Position numbers and translations under genes: made by a program. The notes beneath the pieces are model-generated. The model worked only from the letters and a program-made list of their open reading frames with translations, searched no databases and was not told the DNA's origin. A stretch of 64,000 bases of DNA, taken from Myxococcales bacterium. Its GTDB lineage: Bacteria > Myxococcota_A > Polyangia > Polyangiales > GCA-016699535. Position 1 is the first letter of the stretch. Each line of letters starts with the position of its first letter. Positions 1 to 7,971 of the stretch are shown piece by piece. Where the stretch lies: the NCBI GenBank assembly GCA_016699535.1, contig CP064980.1:1992001-2056000 (forward strand), given 5' to 3'.

Positions 1-1
1 T

Positions 2-487
2 TTAGGTCGCGGTAAACGTCACGGAGTTGAATCCATGTGGCGACCATTTTCGGACGAAGAACGCGCCATGCTGCGGGATAAAATTCAAAAGTGGTATGCG
101 ATGTTTGTGGCGCGCGTTGCCGCTGGGCGAGGACTTAGTGAGAAAAAGGTCGATAGCTTAGCGCGCGGCAGGATTTGGTCAGGCGATGCGGCAATGCGGC
201 ATGGCCTTGTGGATCGTTTGGGTGGTTATATTGGTGCGATTAGTCGTGCACGTGAGCTAGCAGGTTTGTCTGATGATGCGGAAGTTGTGTTGCGACCCGA
301 ACGGCCAAGTTCGTTGCTTGATTATGTGCTTGGCACCGGCCAGAGCACCGATGCGAGTGTTGCAGAGGCCTTGCTGCAGATGAGTCCTGAGATGCGTGGA
401 CTTGTTCAAATGGTAGCTGCTATGCAACAGTTGCCACCAGGCGTAGCCCTCGCGCGCCTTCCTTGGATAAGCTCCGAAGATCTTTAG
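2..487 (+). CDS. sppA: Signal peptide peptidase SppA (S49), C-terminal part, 5' truncated by the window
   Basis: The reading frame is open from base 2, so the gene begins outside the window; the first internal ATG (35) is not a likely start. The visible part carries the conserved S49 C-terminal stretch, with a GR-x-W-(S/T)-G motif followed by a GLVD-x-LGG motif. In this family it closes the catalytic domain of a membrane-bound serine/lysine protease that degrades cleaved signal peptides. The catalytic Ser and Lys lie upstream of the window. The aldo/keto reductase gene starts 13 bases after the stop, so the two may be co-transcribed. Confidence 0.85.
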   Translation, partial: LGRGKRHGVESMWRPFSDEERAMLRDKIQKWYAMFVARVAAGRGLSEKKVDSLARGRIWSGDAAMRHGLVDRLGGYIGAISRARELAGLSDDAEVVLRPERPSSLLDYVLGTGQSTDASVAEALLQMSPEMRGLVQMVAAMQQLPPGVALARLPWISSEDL

Positions 488-500
488 GATCATTGTCATT

Positions 501-1493
501 ATGCGAACGCGCTCATTAGGAAAAACAGGAATCAAGCTTAGCGAACTTTCCTTAGGCACGTGGGGCCTTGCCAGCGGAGCTTATGGTCCAGTGGGTCTGA
601 GCCAGTTCGTTCGAACGCTGAGCGCTGCTTACGATAAAGGCATACGTAGTTTTGATATGGCGCCACTTTGGGGCGAGGGCGAGTCCGAAAGCACAGTGGC
701 GATGGCAGTTGGTCCGCGGCGCTCGGAAGTTGTTTATGTGACGCGCGCAGGGCGTCGTATGGAAAAAGATAAAACTCTAAGCGATTTTTCAGTCAAGCAG
801 TTGCGAAAAGACTGCGAGAAGTCGCTTGAGCGTTTGCAGACCGACTACATCGATGTGTGGCTGCTTCATAACCCACCCGAAAGTGGTTACGATAAAGATG
901 AAGTTGCTGCCTTGGCTGGTAAACTAAAAGAAGAAGGTAAGATCAAAAGCTTTGGGGTGAGTATTGGTAGCGTGACCGCTGGACGCGATGCGCTGCAAAT
1001 GGGCGCAGAAGTCATCTGTTATGTTCACCACTTACTGAATCCAAGCATTTGGAATGCGCTTGGGACTGTTTTCAAAGAAAAAGAGTGTGGGCTTTTGGTG
1101 CGTTCGGTACTAGCGCATGGTCTGCTCTGTGGCCATTGGGGCAGCACAAAGAGTTTTGTCAAAGGCGATCATCGCGCGGAGCGTTGGAAAGCAGACACTT
1201 TTGCGGTGCGTTTGCGGCAGCTTTCTAATTTTCGTTTCTTGCTTGAAGCTTCGCTGCGTTCTATGAGTCATGCAGCCTTTCGATACGCGCTATCCGAGGC
1301 GCAAGTGAGCTCGCTTCTGTTGGGAGCCAAAAACCCAGCGCAAATAGATGAAGCTCTTGCCGCCTTAGAAGAGCAAAGTGCTTTGAGTGAAACACTGAAA
1401 AACCGCATCGCTGAAGTGCAACGTGGCGTGTGGATAAGCAGCGCCGGTGATATAGCCTCGAACGAGCCTGCAACGGTTGCACGGGAACAATAG
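501..1493 (+). CDS. Aldo/keto reductase family protein with altered catalytic tetrad
   Basis: A 330-residue protein with the (beta/alpha)8 aldo/keto reductase fold signature: an N-terminal RxLGKTGxKLSELSLGTWG-like stretch, a FDMAPLWGEGESE segment and a DYIDVWLLHNP segment. Family members are NADPH-dependent oxidoreductases using Asp, Tyr, Lys and His. The Asp (FDMAP) and His (LLHNP) are present, but the Tyr four residues after the Asp's neighbour segment is Trp (PLW instead of PLY), and the Lys of the usual TK-x-G strand is Arg (VTRAG). The enzyme may therefore be inactive as a reductase or act differently. It sits 13 bases after sppA. Confidence 0.85.
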   Translation: MRTRSLGKTGIKLSELSLGTWGLASGAYGPVGLSQFVRTLSAAYDKGIRSFDMAPLWGEGESESTVAMAVGPRRSEVVYVTRAGRRMEKDKTLSDFSVKQLRKDCEKSLERLQTDYIDVWLLHNPPESGYDKDEVAALAGKLKEEGKIKSFGVSIGSVTAGRDALQMGAEVICYVHHLLNPSIWNALGTVFKEKECGLLVRSVLAHGLLCGHWGSTKSFVKGDHRAERWKADTFAVRLRQLSNFRFLLEASLRSMSHAAFRYALSEAQVSSLLLGAKNPAQIDEALAALEEQSALSETLKNRIAEVQRGVWISSAGDIASNEPATVAREQ

Positions 1494-1517
1494 GTTTTGG
1501 CAATAATTTATGACATT

Positions 1518-1537
1518 ACATGCCAAAAATGGCATGT
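1518..1537. promoter_or_regulatory. 20-bp palindrome upstream of rnhA
   Basis: ACATGCCAAAAATGGCATGT: two 8-base arms around AAAA, ending 14 bases before the rnhA start codon. A 19/20 identical palindrome lies inside the glycerate kinase gene at 45123-45142. The symmetry and location suggest a protein-binding site; the binding protein is unknown. Confidence 0.45.
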
Positions 1538-1551
1538 AGAAGGTGTAAAAC

Positions 1552-1983
1552 ATGACAGGGTTGTCTGCTGACGAAGTGAAGATTTATACGGATGGAGCCT
1601 GCTCTGGTAACCCTGGTCCGTGCGGGGTTGGCGTACTGCTCATGGAAGGCGAGCTAGTCAAAGAACTTTCCGAATACCTTGGCCAGGGCACCAACAACAT
1701 TGCTGAGCTTACTGCCATTCTTCGTGCAGCTGAGGCGCTGGCTGGAAGCACTAAAACTGTGCGCATTTATTCAGACAGCCAATACGCTATCGGTGTGCTC
1801 AGCAAAAACTGGAAAGCCAAAGCCAATCAAGAACTGGTCGCGAAGACAAAGTTAGCGCTTGGAAAACTCAGTCATGTTGAACTGCACTATGTCCGTGGCC
1901 ACTCCGGCGATCCCCACAACGAACGCGCGGATGAACTCGCCGTCCAAGCCGTCCAAACCCAACAAACCACCGGCTGGAAATAA
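1552..1983 (+). CDS. rnhA: Ribonuclease HI
   Basis: A 143-residue enzyme that cleaves the RNA strand of RNA/DNA hybrids, as in R-loops and primers. The acidic catalytic residues of the family are all visible: Asp in IYTDGACSGNPG, Glu in NNIAELTA, Asp in IYSDSQYAI and Asp in NERADELA, along with the conserved GHSG loop near the C terminus. Its length matches bacterial RNase HI without an N-terminal hybrid-binding domain. A 20-bp palindrome lies just before the start and may control it. Confidence 0.95.
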   Translation: MTGLSADEVKIYTDGACSGNPGPCGVGVLLMEGELVKELSEYLGQGTNNIAELTAILRAAEALAGSTKTVRIYSDSQYAIGVLSKNWKAKANQELVAKTKLALGKLSHVELHYVRGHSGDPHNERADELAVQAVQTQQTTGWK

Positions 1984-2117
1984 GTCGATCCAGGATCCCG
2001 TATTTTTTCCTTCGTGATTACAACGGTTTGAATACCACACCGCGATTTTTTGAATTGTTCCTGCTGGATGCGCTCGTCTGCAGCTTTGCTGAGAAGGAGC
2101 GTTTATTTACACGAACA

Positions 2118-2834
2118 CTAGATGGCTTGACTGCGATCCGGGCGTTCGTAGCGACGGCGATCGGTGGGTAGTCGGGTCGCTAGTTTTTCTTCGATGGTGC
2201 GAAGCTTTGGATGATCCAGGACACAGTTGCGTTTCAGATCAAAGAAACTTTCATATGCTCGTGCGCGCGTGGCTGAGTTTATTCCCAAACTTAGGTACCA
2301 GGGGCTAGGCGTCCAGAGCTTGGCAATGCTTGAATGCACTCGATCTGATTTAGTATGAAGACCCAAGGACGACCATCCTGCCCAATACGACGAAGCGTCG
2401 ATACCTGCACGTAGAGGGTTAGAGTCAATATAGACCGTCGCTGCTCCGAGATAGCTATCGTCTAGAATCACATTGCTCCAGAAACGTTCTTCAAAGAGTT
2501 TTCCTGAGCCCTTGCGCGAGAGATTACGATGGCGTGCGTATTGCTGGCACACAAAATGGCACAATCGTGCGAGGCTGTCATCGAATGTCGGCACCACCAA
2601 GAGATGGACGTGGTTCTTCATCAAAGCAAAAGCGTTCAGTGTGCAATTGTAGCGGCACAAGGCTTTAGCAAGAAGGGTTGTGAATTGTAGACACTCTTTT
2701 CTGTACGAGAAAAGACAACGACGGTTGTTTCCCCTAAAAACGATATGATGGGGCATGCCTGGCACGATTTCACGGGGTGTTTTTCTTAGCATCAATGCCT
2801 TATCGGCCATTGGGCTTCGAAGTTGCGTTTTCAA
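2118..2834 (-). CDS. REP-associated tyrosine transposase (RAYT, IS200-like Y1 family)
   Basis: A 238-residue protein with the Y1 HUH nuclease signature. It has a PG-x-PHHI-x-RGNNRR N-terminal segment, the HUH motif in KNHVHLLV, a downstream QQYARHRN segment with the likely catalytic Tyr, and the typical YIDSNPLRAGI C-terminal motif. RAYTs are single-copy, domesticated relatives of IS200/IS605 transposases that act on short palindromic REP sequences as single-stranded DNA. Start choice is uncertain; the Met at residue 9 or 16 fits family alignments equally well. No flanking IS ends were found. Palindromic repeats elsewhere in the window (35902-36181, 55602-56005) are possible but unproven partners. 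Confidence 0.85.
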   Translation of the reverse strand: MKTQLRSPMADKALMLRKTPREIVPGMPHHIVFRGNNRRCLFSYRKECLQFTTLLAKALCRYNCTLNAFALMKNHVHLLVVPTFDDSLARLCHFVCQQYARHRNLSRKGSGKLFEERFWSNVILDDSYLGAATVYIDSNPLRAGIDASSYWAGWSSLGLHTKSDRVHSSIAKLWTPSPWYLSLGINSATRARAYESFFDLKRNCVLDHPKLRTIEEKLATRLPTDRRRYERPDRSQAI

Positions 2835-2922
2835 GAAATCGCGGTACGCCCATTAAGTCCTTGGAATTACTGGTGATTTTAGGGGTGATCCTGGATAGGG
2901 GTTTCGGTGTATAAGGGGGCGG

Positions 2923-4266
2923 ATGAAACCTGAACTTCTTTGTCCGGCGGGTAGCAGGAAATCCATGCGTTATGCTTATGCTTATGGAGCGGATGCCGTT
3001 TACATTGGCCAGCCGCGCTATAGCTTGCGTGTTAGGGAAAACGAATTTTTCAAGCTTGCGGTGATTGATGAAGCGGTCACTGAAGCACATCGTCAACAGA
3101 AGAAAGTTTATATTGCATCGAATATCGCGCCGCATAATGCAAAGGTGCGAAGTTATTTGCGCGATATGGAGCCGGTGATTGCGATGAAACCGGATGCGTT
3201 GATTATGTCTGATCCGGGGCTCATCATGATGGTGCGCGAACGGTGGCCTGATGTGCCGGTGCATCTTTCGGTGCAGGCCAATACCGTTAACTTTGCTGCG
3301 GTTAAGTTTTGGCAGAAGCTGGGGCTTGAACGCATTATTCTATCGCGCGAGCTTTCCCTTGAGGAGATTGCTGAAATCAGGCAGGAGTGCCCTGATATGG
3401 AGCTTGAGGTTTTTGTGCATGGCGCGCTCTGCATTGCCTATTCTGGGCGTTGTTTGCTTTCAGGATACATGGCGAACCGCGATCCAAACCAAGGCGCGTG
3501 TACCAATGCTTGCCGCTGGAAGTATCAAGCGACTGAGGCTGTGCAGACTGAAGAAGGTAATTATGTGCCGACGGGCGCGGAGGAGCAGGAGGGTTTGAAA
3601 CAGGAGCACTCGTGCTGCAAAGAGGGTGAACATGACCTGCCGGGCAAGGACAAAGTGTTTTTGCTTCAAGAAAAGATGCGCCCTGATGAGGTGATGCCAG
3701 CCTGGGAAGATGAGCATGGCACCTACATCATGAACTCCAAAGATTTGCGCGCTATTCAGCACGTGCGAAAGCTTGTTGAGCTTGGTATCGATTCGCTTAA
3801 GATCGAAGGGCGCACCAAGTCGCATTATTACGCGGCACGTACGGCACAAGCGTATCGAAAAGCGATCGATGATGCAGTAGCGGGTCAGGCTTTTGATGAA
3901 AGCTTGATGGATTCTTTGGACGGGCTTGCCAATCGCGGTTACACCGATGCCTTTTATGAGCGTCATCGACCCAATCAGCTTCAGAACTACGACATGGGCA
4001 ACTCGAATCAAAAAAGCAGACAATTTGTTGGCGAACTTGTCGAGCAACGCGATGGCTTAGGGCGCGTCGAAGTGAAGAACCAGTTTCGCGTGGGCGATCA
4101 GCTTGAGCTCATGACACCCACCAGTACTGTTAATTTTGTCCTGGAACAGATGAAGGACAAAAGCGGAAAAGATATCGAACTTGTGAGTGGCTCGGGGCAG
4201 CAAGTGGATATATTGCTCCCTCAGAAGATGGATCTCGATTTTGGACTTCTCACGGTTTCACGTTGA
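2923..4266 (+). CDS. trhP: U32 family peptidase, TrhP/YegQ-like tRNA hydroxylation protein
   Basis: A 447-residue U32 protein. The N terminus (KPELLCPAGS and GADAVYIG) and the cysteine cluster around CIAYSGRCLLSGYM and ACTNACRW match YegQ, which in E. coli (TrhP) takes part in forming 5-hydroxyuridine at tRNA position 34. The YIMNSKDLRAI and LGIDSLKIEGR-x-K motifs are also present. Compared with E. coli YegQ there is an insertion of roughly 40 residues (near 210-255) containing a Cys-Cys pair. The start ATG follows a purine-rich GGGGGCGG. The older annotation 'collagenase' for this family is not supported by the motifs. Confidence 0.85.
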   Translation: MKPELLCPAGSRKSMRYAYAYGADAVYIGQPRYSLRVRENEFFKLAVIDEAVTEAHRQQKKVYIASNIAPHNAKVRSYLRDMEPVIAMKPDALIMSDPGLIMMVRERWPDVPVHLSVQANTVNFAAVKFWQKLGLERIILSRELSLEEIAEIRQECPDMELEVFVHGALCIAYSGRCLLSGYMANRDPNQGACTNACRWKYQATEAVQTEEGNYVPTGAEEQEGLKQEHSCCKEGEHDLPGKDKVFLLQEKMRPDEVMPAWEDEHGTYIMNSKDLRAIQHVRKLVELGIDSLKIEGRTKSHYYAARTAQAYRKAIDDAVAGQAFDESLMDSLDGLANRGYTDAFYERHRPNQLQNYDMGNSNQKSRQFVGELVEQRDGLGRVEVKNQFRVGDQLELMTPTSTVNFVLEQMKDKSGKDIELVSGSGQQVDILLPQKMDLDFGLLTVSR

Positions 4267-4336
4267 GAATAACCAGTAATTCGTGTCGTTTGGCCGATAG
4301 TTTGTATTTATTGTGATTTGCCGTTAAACCAAAAAC

Positions 4337-4879
4337 ATGAATACACAGTCCAAAGTTTGGGCCACTGGCCTCATGTTGTTTTCTTTTGCCGTCGCGCTTT
4401 TGGGCGTGGCATGTTCTGACAGCGGCAGTAGTGATTCAGACGCTGGCACGGATGCTTCGTCCGATGCAAGCACATCCACTCAACTGGATCCGCAAGATTC
4501 AGAAAGTATCAAAAGCTTTTTGGTTGATGAGAGCTACTCTGACTTTATTTGTGAGCCAGCGCCTCGCGAGGCACGTGTTGGAAGTGCTCATGGCAGAGCA
4601 CGTGTATGCATCAACTCAATTCTTAGAGACTCGCTACAAGCAGCAAACGATACGCATCCTGAAGGCAGCATAGCGATCAAAGAGCTCTATTCAAACACCG
4701 ACGAGTTGGAAGGTCATGCCATGGTTATCAAGACCTCTGCGGGTGATAGCGATGATAGTTGGACCTGGTACGAGGCTTTGGCTCCCGACTACAGCAATCC
4801 AAGCTATGGAGTCGGCCTCAGTTCTTGCGCCATCTGTCACAGCGGCGCCACAGACCATATCTTCTTCGAGCTTCCCTAA
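4337..4879 (+). CDS. Cytochrome P460-like haem c lipoprotein
   Basis: A 180-residue exported protein. A signal peptide ends in a lipobox (LLGVAC), followed by a Ser/Asp-rich linker and a globular domain with a single CAICH haem c motif ten residues before the C terminus. The pattern 'EGSIAIKELY', then 'AMVIKTS', 'DDSWTWYEAL' and a terminal CxxCH followed by D-x-IFF resembles the cytochrome P460 family. In classical P460 a Lys is cross-linked to the haem; I cannot tell whether this one is. Predicted to be anchored in the envelope. A weak sigma-54-like site (TGGCCG, 5 bases, TTGTA; 4291-4306) lies upstream, but its -12 element lacks GC. Confidence 0.7.
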   Translation: MNTQSKVWATGLMLFSFAVALLGVACSDSGSSDSDAGTDASSDASTSTQLDPQDSESIKSFLVDESYSDFICEPAPREARVGSAHGRARVCINSILRDSLQAANDTHPEGSIAIKELYSNTDELEGHAMVIKTSAGDSDDSWTWYEALAPDYSNPSYGVGLSSCAICHSGATDHIFFELP

Positions 4880-5820
4880 GCAGTAATATGGGATCCGAAA
4901 TGCTCAGCGGCTTGGTTTAGGGTGACGAAACGGCAGCCGTCTTGCTTGAGTTGGCTGATGGCGGCAACGAGAGCGCTTTTCTTCTGAGCGAGGGTTTTTC
5001 GTAAATCTGGCTGGTGAGGACGCAGGTAGCCAAGGTCGTCTTGTTCGGCATCGAGCAGATCCATACCGTGAAGCTCGAGGTTTACGAAAGGACGAGAGCG
5101 CATGCCTTTGGCAAAGCTCTGTGCAGCTTTATCCCCGAAAAGAACAACATTGGTGCCAATGAACGGAAAACGAAGGCGTGCGTTGCTTTGCACTCCTATG
5201 GGGAGTTCAAGTAAGCCGTTGCCACGTTTCCAATAGGGCGCTCCGATGCGATAAGGATTTGCAGGAGCAAAAAGCACCTTTGGTGTATCGGCGATGCTGG
5301 GACTTTTACGGCCACGAAGTTTGATCCAAGCCAGCGCAAGATGTTTTGCAACATAATACCACGGGCAGGGAAAAACGCTGCTGTCGTATTCAAGGCCAAG
5401 TTCTTCTAAAATGCGAAACACTTGATTGTTGATGGTGTAGCCTGGCGCGCGAAAACCTCTTGGTATCTTCCCTGTGACAGCCTCAATCGCTTTTTGTCCG
5501 CGTAACACGTCGTCGCGAATGCTATCCTCGCTTTGTTTTGAAAAATCATAACGGTGATGAAAGCTGTGGTTTGCAAGTTCATAGCCTTCCTTATGCAGGC
5601 TGCGAAGTGTCTCAGCATTTTTATCGCGTTCAAGGTCGCGCCCAATCACAAAAAAAGTCGCGGGAATATCTAACTCTTTGAAGGTTTGAGCTAACCTTGC
5701 AATAGCGTAGTCGTAAACTGGATGCGTGGGCTTTTGATCAATCTTCAGGCCATGAATCGCATGGTAGCAATCGATTTCATCGAGATCGACCGACACTGCG
5801 GCCAGCCGCTGCACGCTCAC
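4876..5820 (-). CDS. Polysaccharide deacetylase (NodB-type, CE4)
   Basis: A 314-residue NodB-homology protein. It shows the catalytic Asp motif (SVDLDE), the metal-binding HSFHH motif (HxxxH) and the RAPGY motif of carbohydrate esterase 4 enzymes, which remove N-acetyl groups from polysaccharides. There is no signal peptide, so it probably acts on a cytoplasmic or lipid-linked glycan. The start is GTG, overlapping the stop of the upstream glycosyltransferase (GTGA), a sign of translational coupling. Context (mannose isomerase, FAD oxidoreductase, glycosyltransferase) points to surface polysaccharide synthesis. It is convergent with, and overlaps by four bases, the P460-like gene. Confidence 0.85.
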   Translation of the reverse strand: MSVQRLAAVSVDLDEIDCYHAIHGLKIDQKPTHPVYDYAIARLAQTFKELDIPATFFVIGRDLERDKNAETLRSLHKEGYELANHSFHHRYDFSKQSEDSIRDDVLRGQKAIEAVTGKIPRGFRAPGYTINNQVFRILEELGLEYDSSVFPCPWYYVAKHLALAWIKLRGRKSPSIADTPKVLFAPANPYRIGAPYWKRGNGLLELPIGVQSNARLRFPFIGTNVVLFGDKAAQSFAKGMRSRPFVNLELHGMDLLDAEQDDLGYLRPHQPDLRKTLAQKKSALVAAISQLKQDGCRFVTLNQAAEHFGSHITA

Positions 5821-6608
5821 CCTTTAACTCGAATGGCGACGACGAGTTTGGTCAGGTTCTTTAGAACATTCGGGACACGGCGAACCAAGCCAATGGAAGG
5901 TGGCCTTTTTTCAAGCACTCGAACGGGAATCTCTTTGATTTGAATCTTGGCACGTTCCGCACGAATGACAAATTCGCTGGCGAACAAGTCTTTGTCGACG
6001 ATGCAGGCTTCTGCAATCGGCAGCAATGCGTTTTTGCGAAAGGCCTTGAGCCCATGGGTGTCGGAGCCCTTGAAACCAAGGGCGACACGAAGCATGCCAT
6101 TGATAACTACACTGCCCATGTGCCGCATCCAAGGCCGTTCATCACTCGCACCGTCGGCGAGTTTCGAGCCAATCACAAGGTCATGTTGTCCCGAGTCAAG
6201 CAATGCAACTGCTTGTTCGTGAAACTCAACGTCGCAGAGGTCAATCTCATCGCAGATGATAAGTTCCCCGTTGGCCATCATGATGCCTTCACGTAAAGCT
6301 TTACCGTAGTTTGGCTCGCCGAGACTAAAAGATCGGACTTGCGTGAAACGTTTGCTTAAGTCTTCTGCGATAGTGACTGTTTCGTCTTGCGATCCGTTTT
6401 CAGCGATGATGATTTCATAGCTCCAGCGCTTGTCGCGCAAACGGTCAATCAGGTCCACAATCGCTGCGTGTAAAATAGCTTCTTCATTGTAGACAGGAAT
6501 CACAATGGAAACCCGAGGCTGGGAAGGAGAGGGAATCGTCATCCGTGGTTTGCCTGAGATGGGTTCAACATCAGGGGCGGGGATGGTCATTCGTGGCTTT
6601 TCGGTCAT
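5817..6608 (-). CDS. Family 2 glycosyltransferase
   Basis: A 263-residue GT-A enzyme. After a short N-terminal tail it has VSIVIPVYNEE, the nucleotide-binding Asn-Gly-Ser-Gln-Asp segment (AENGSQDET) and a G-x-LIICDEIDL segment in the place of the usual DxD. It resembles dolichyl-phosphate-mannose-synthase-like transferases that use nucleotide sugars. The ATG at 6608 was chosen because it overlaps the upstream stop (ATGA); an in-frame extension upstream would run into the oxidoreductase gene. No membrane segment is evident. The N-terminal tail contains an imperfect duplication (PRMTIPAP and PRMTIPSP). Confidence 0.85.
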   Translation of the reverse strand: MTEKPRMTIPAPDVEPISGKPRMTIPSPSQPRVSIVIPVYNEEAILHAAIVDLIDRLRDKRWSYEIIIAENGSQDETVTIAEDLSKRFTQVRSFSLGEPNYGKALREGIMMANGELIICDEIDLCDVEFHEQAVALLDSGQHDLVIGSKLADGASDERPWMRHMGSVVINGMLRVALGFKGSDTHGLKAFRKNALLPIAEACIVDKDLFASEFVIRAERAKIQIKEIPVRVLEKRPPSIGLVRRVPNVLKNLTKLVVAIRVKG

Positions 6609-7893
6609 GTGCAGAGTTCCTCGGCTTGCTGAGCTGCCTTTTGGCCGAAGAGTAGCGCATCTTCCATCGAAGAGTAATTCCAATCGCCGTAACGCCCGGT
6701 CGGGATAATGTTATGTCGGGCTAAAAAGGGCTTAATTCTGTCTAGGGCACCGTAGTAGTTGTGATCGTACAGCACATAGGCATGGGAAATCAGCCGCGGA
6801 GATGCAAAGGCGACGTCGTCTGCTTTATCGATGATGCGCATTTCAATTAAACCCTCGATGACTTTTGGTAGCAAGATCGCCATATCGGGTTTTTCCCTCG
6901 AAGAAAGCTCGACGTACAGACCTGCTTTGCCTGGTGGCGCCATTTGTTCGCTAAAGTTGGAGTAGCAGCCAACGCGGTAAAATGGGAATCGCTCCTCGGG
7001 TACATAAGCCCAATGCAAATCAACCCCGCATGGCCTTTGTAAGGCAACGTCTAAATACCACAAGGGATTGCAGCGCAGTTTGCTTGCTGCTTCTTGAATG
7101 TCGGCTGGCAGGTCTTGGAGTAAAGCAAGTAATATATCCAAGGGAAGGGTTGCAATCAGTGCTTGATAGTCCCGACTGCCATCTTGGAAATGAATGCGTT
7201 TGTTTTGAAAATCGATGCTTGTGGGAGCGTGCTCGAGCAGCGTATGTTGCTCGAGGCCTTTGTAAAGGGCCTTAGGGAGCTCGCCGATGCCCTGCTTGGG
7301 ATAGAGAAAATTGGTGTTGTAGCCAAGTTCGCGATCATTTTTGCCCACCGCACCAGCGATCACATCATCAAGTTTCGGCATGGGAACAAAGCGTGAACAC
7401 CACTGCGCGGTAATCTCTCGTGGATGCGTTCCCCAAAGTTTGGCGTTGTAGGGGATCATGAAGTGCTTGCTAAAACCTTCACCGAAATATTTTAAGCAAA
7501 ACTCTTCGAAGGTGTTTGGCTCGGTGGTCTGTGCTTGTTTTTGCAGAGCTTCCAAGAAACCGGTAAGGCATTCGTAGGCAATATCGGGGGGAAGGCCAAA
7601 GGTGTTTGCTTGGTAGGGATAGCGTGTGTAAACGCCATGGCTAAACACACGACTTTTGCGCTCCACGGTGACGGTGCGATCCTTAAGGAGGGTAGTGACC
7701 CAACGACGCATGGCCTCGTCGCGTAGATGCAAAAGATGACCTGTCCGATCGAAGCGATAGCCTTTCTCTTCGATGGTGATGGCATGCCCTCCAACAAAAT
7801 CGTTACGTTCGTGGATTTCGTAGGGCCGCTTGAGGTGATGTCCGGCGGACATACCGGTCAGGCCGGCACCAATGATTTGGATGGGGCGGTCAT
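6605..7893 (-). CDS. FAD-dependent oxidoreductase (UDP-galactopyranose mutase / protoporphyrinogen oxidase-like), N-terminal frame break
   Basis: About 425 residues of a flavoprotein related to UDP-galactopyranose mutases and protoporphyrinogen oxidase-like enzymes, with motifs VGGHAITIEEKGYRFDRTGH and IPYNAKLWGT. The first in-frame ATG is at 7852, but the dinucleotide-binding motif IIGAGLTG lies upstream of it in the same frame. That upstream stretch has no ATG, GTG or TTG start before a stop at 7928. Adding one base in the GGGG run at 7883-7886 would join it to an ATG at 7893 and give MTAPIQIIGAGLTG, a normal N terminus. I therefore give the span from 7893. It is the second gene of the surface-polysaccharide operon and overlaps the glycosyltransferase by four bases. 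Confidence 0.75.
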
Positions 7894-7971
7894 TGGAGGC
7901 GGACTCTTTCCTGCCATAGCGCTCCCGTCAAGGTGTTTTGCATGCTTTAATGCGCCCTTAGTGTTGATGTT

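Noticed and set aside
2835..3264. Minus-strand open frame opposite the TrhP-like gene
   Set aside because: It lies mostly inside a well-supported gene on the other strand, and its composition (many His, Arg, Ile) is that of an antisense frame.
4291..4306. Sigma-54 promoter for the P460-like gene
   Set aside because: The -12 element reads TTGTA, lacking the nearly invariant GC; kept only as a remark in that gene's entry.
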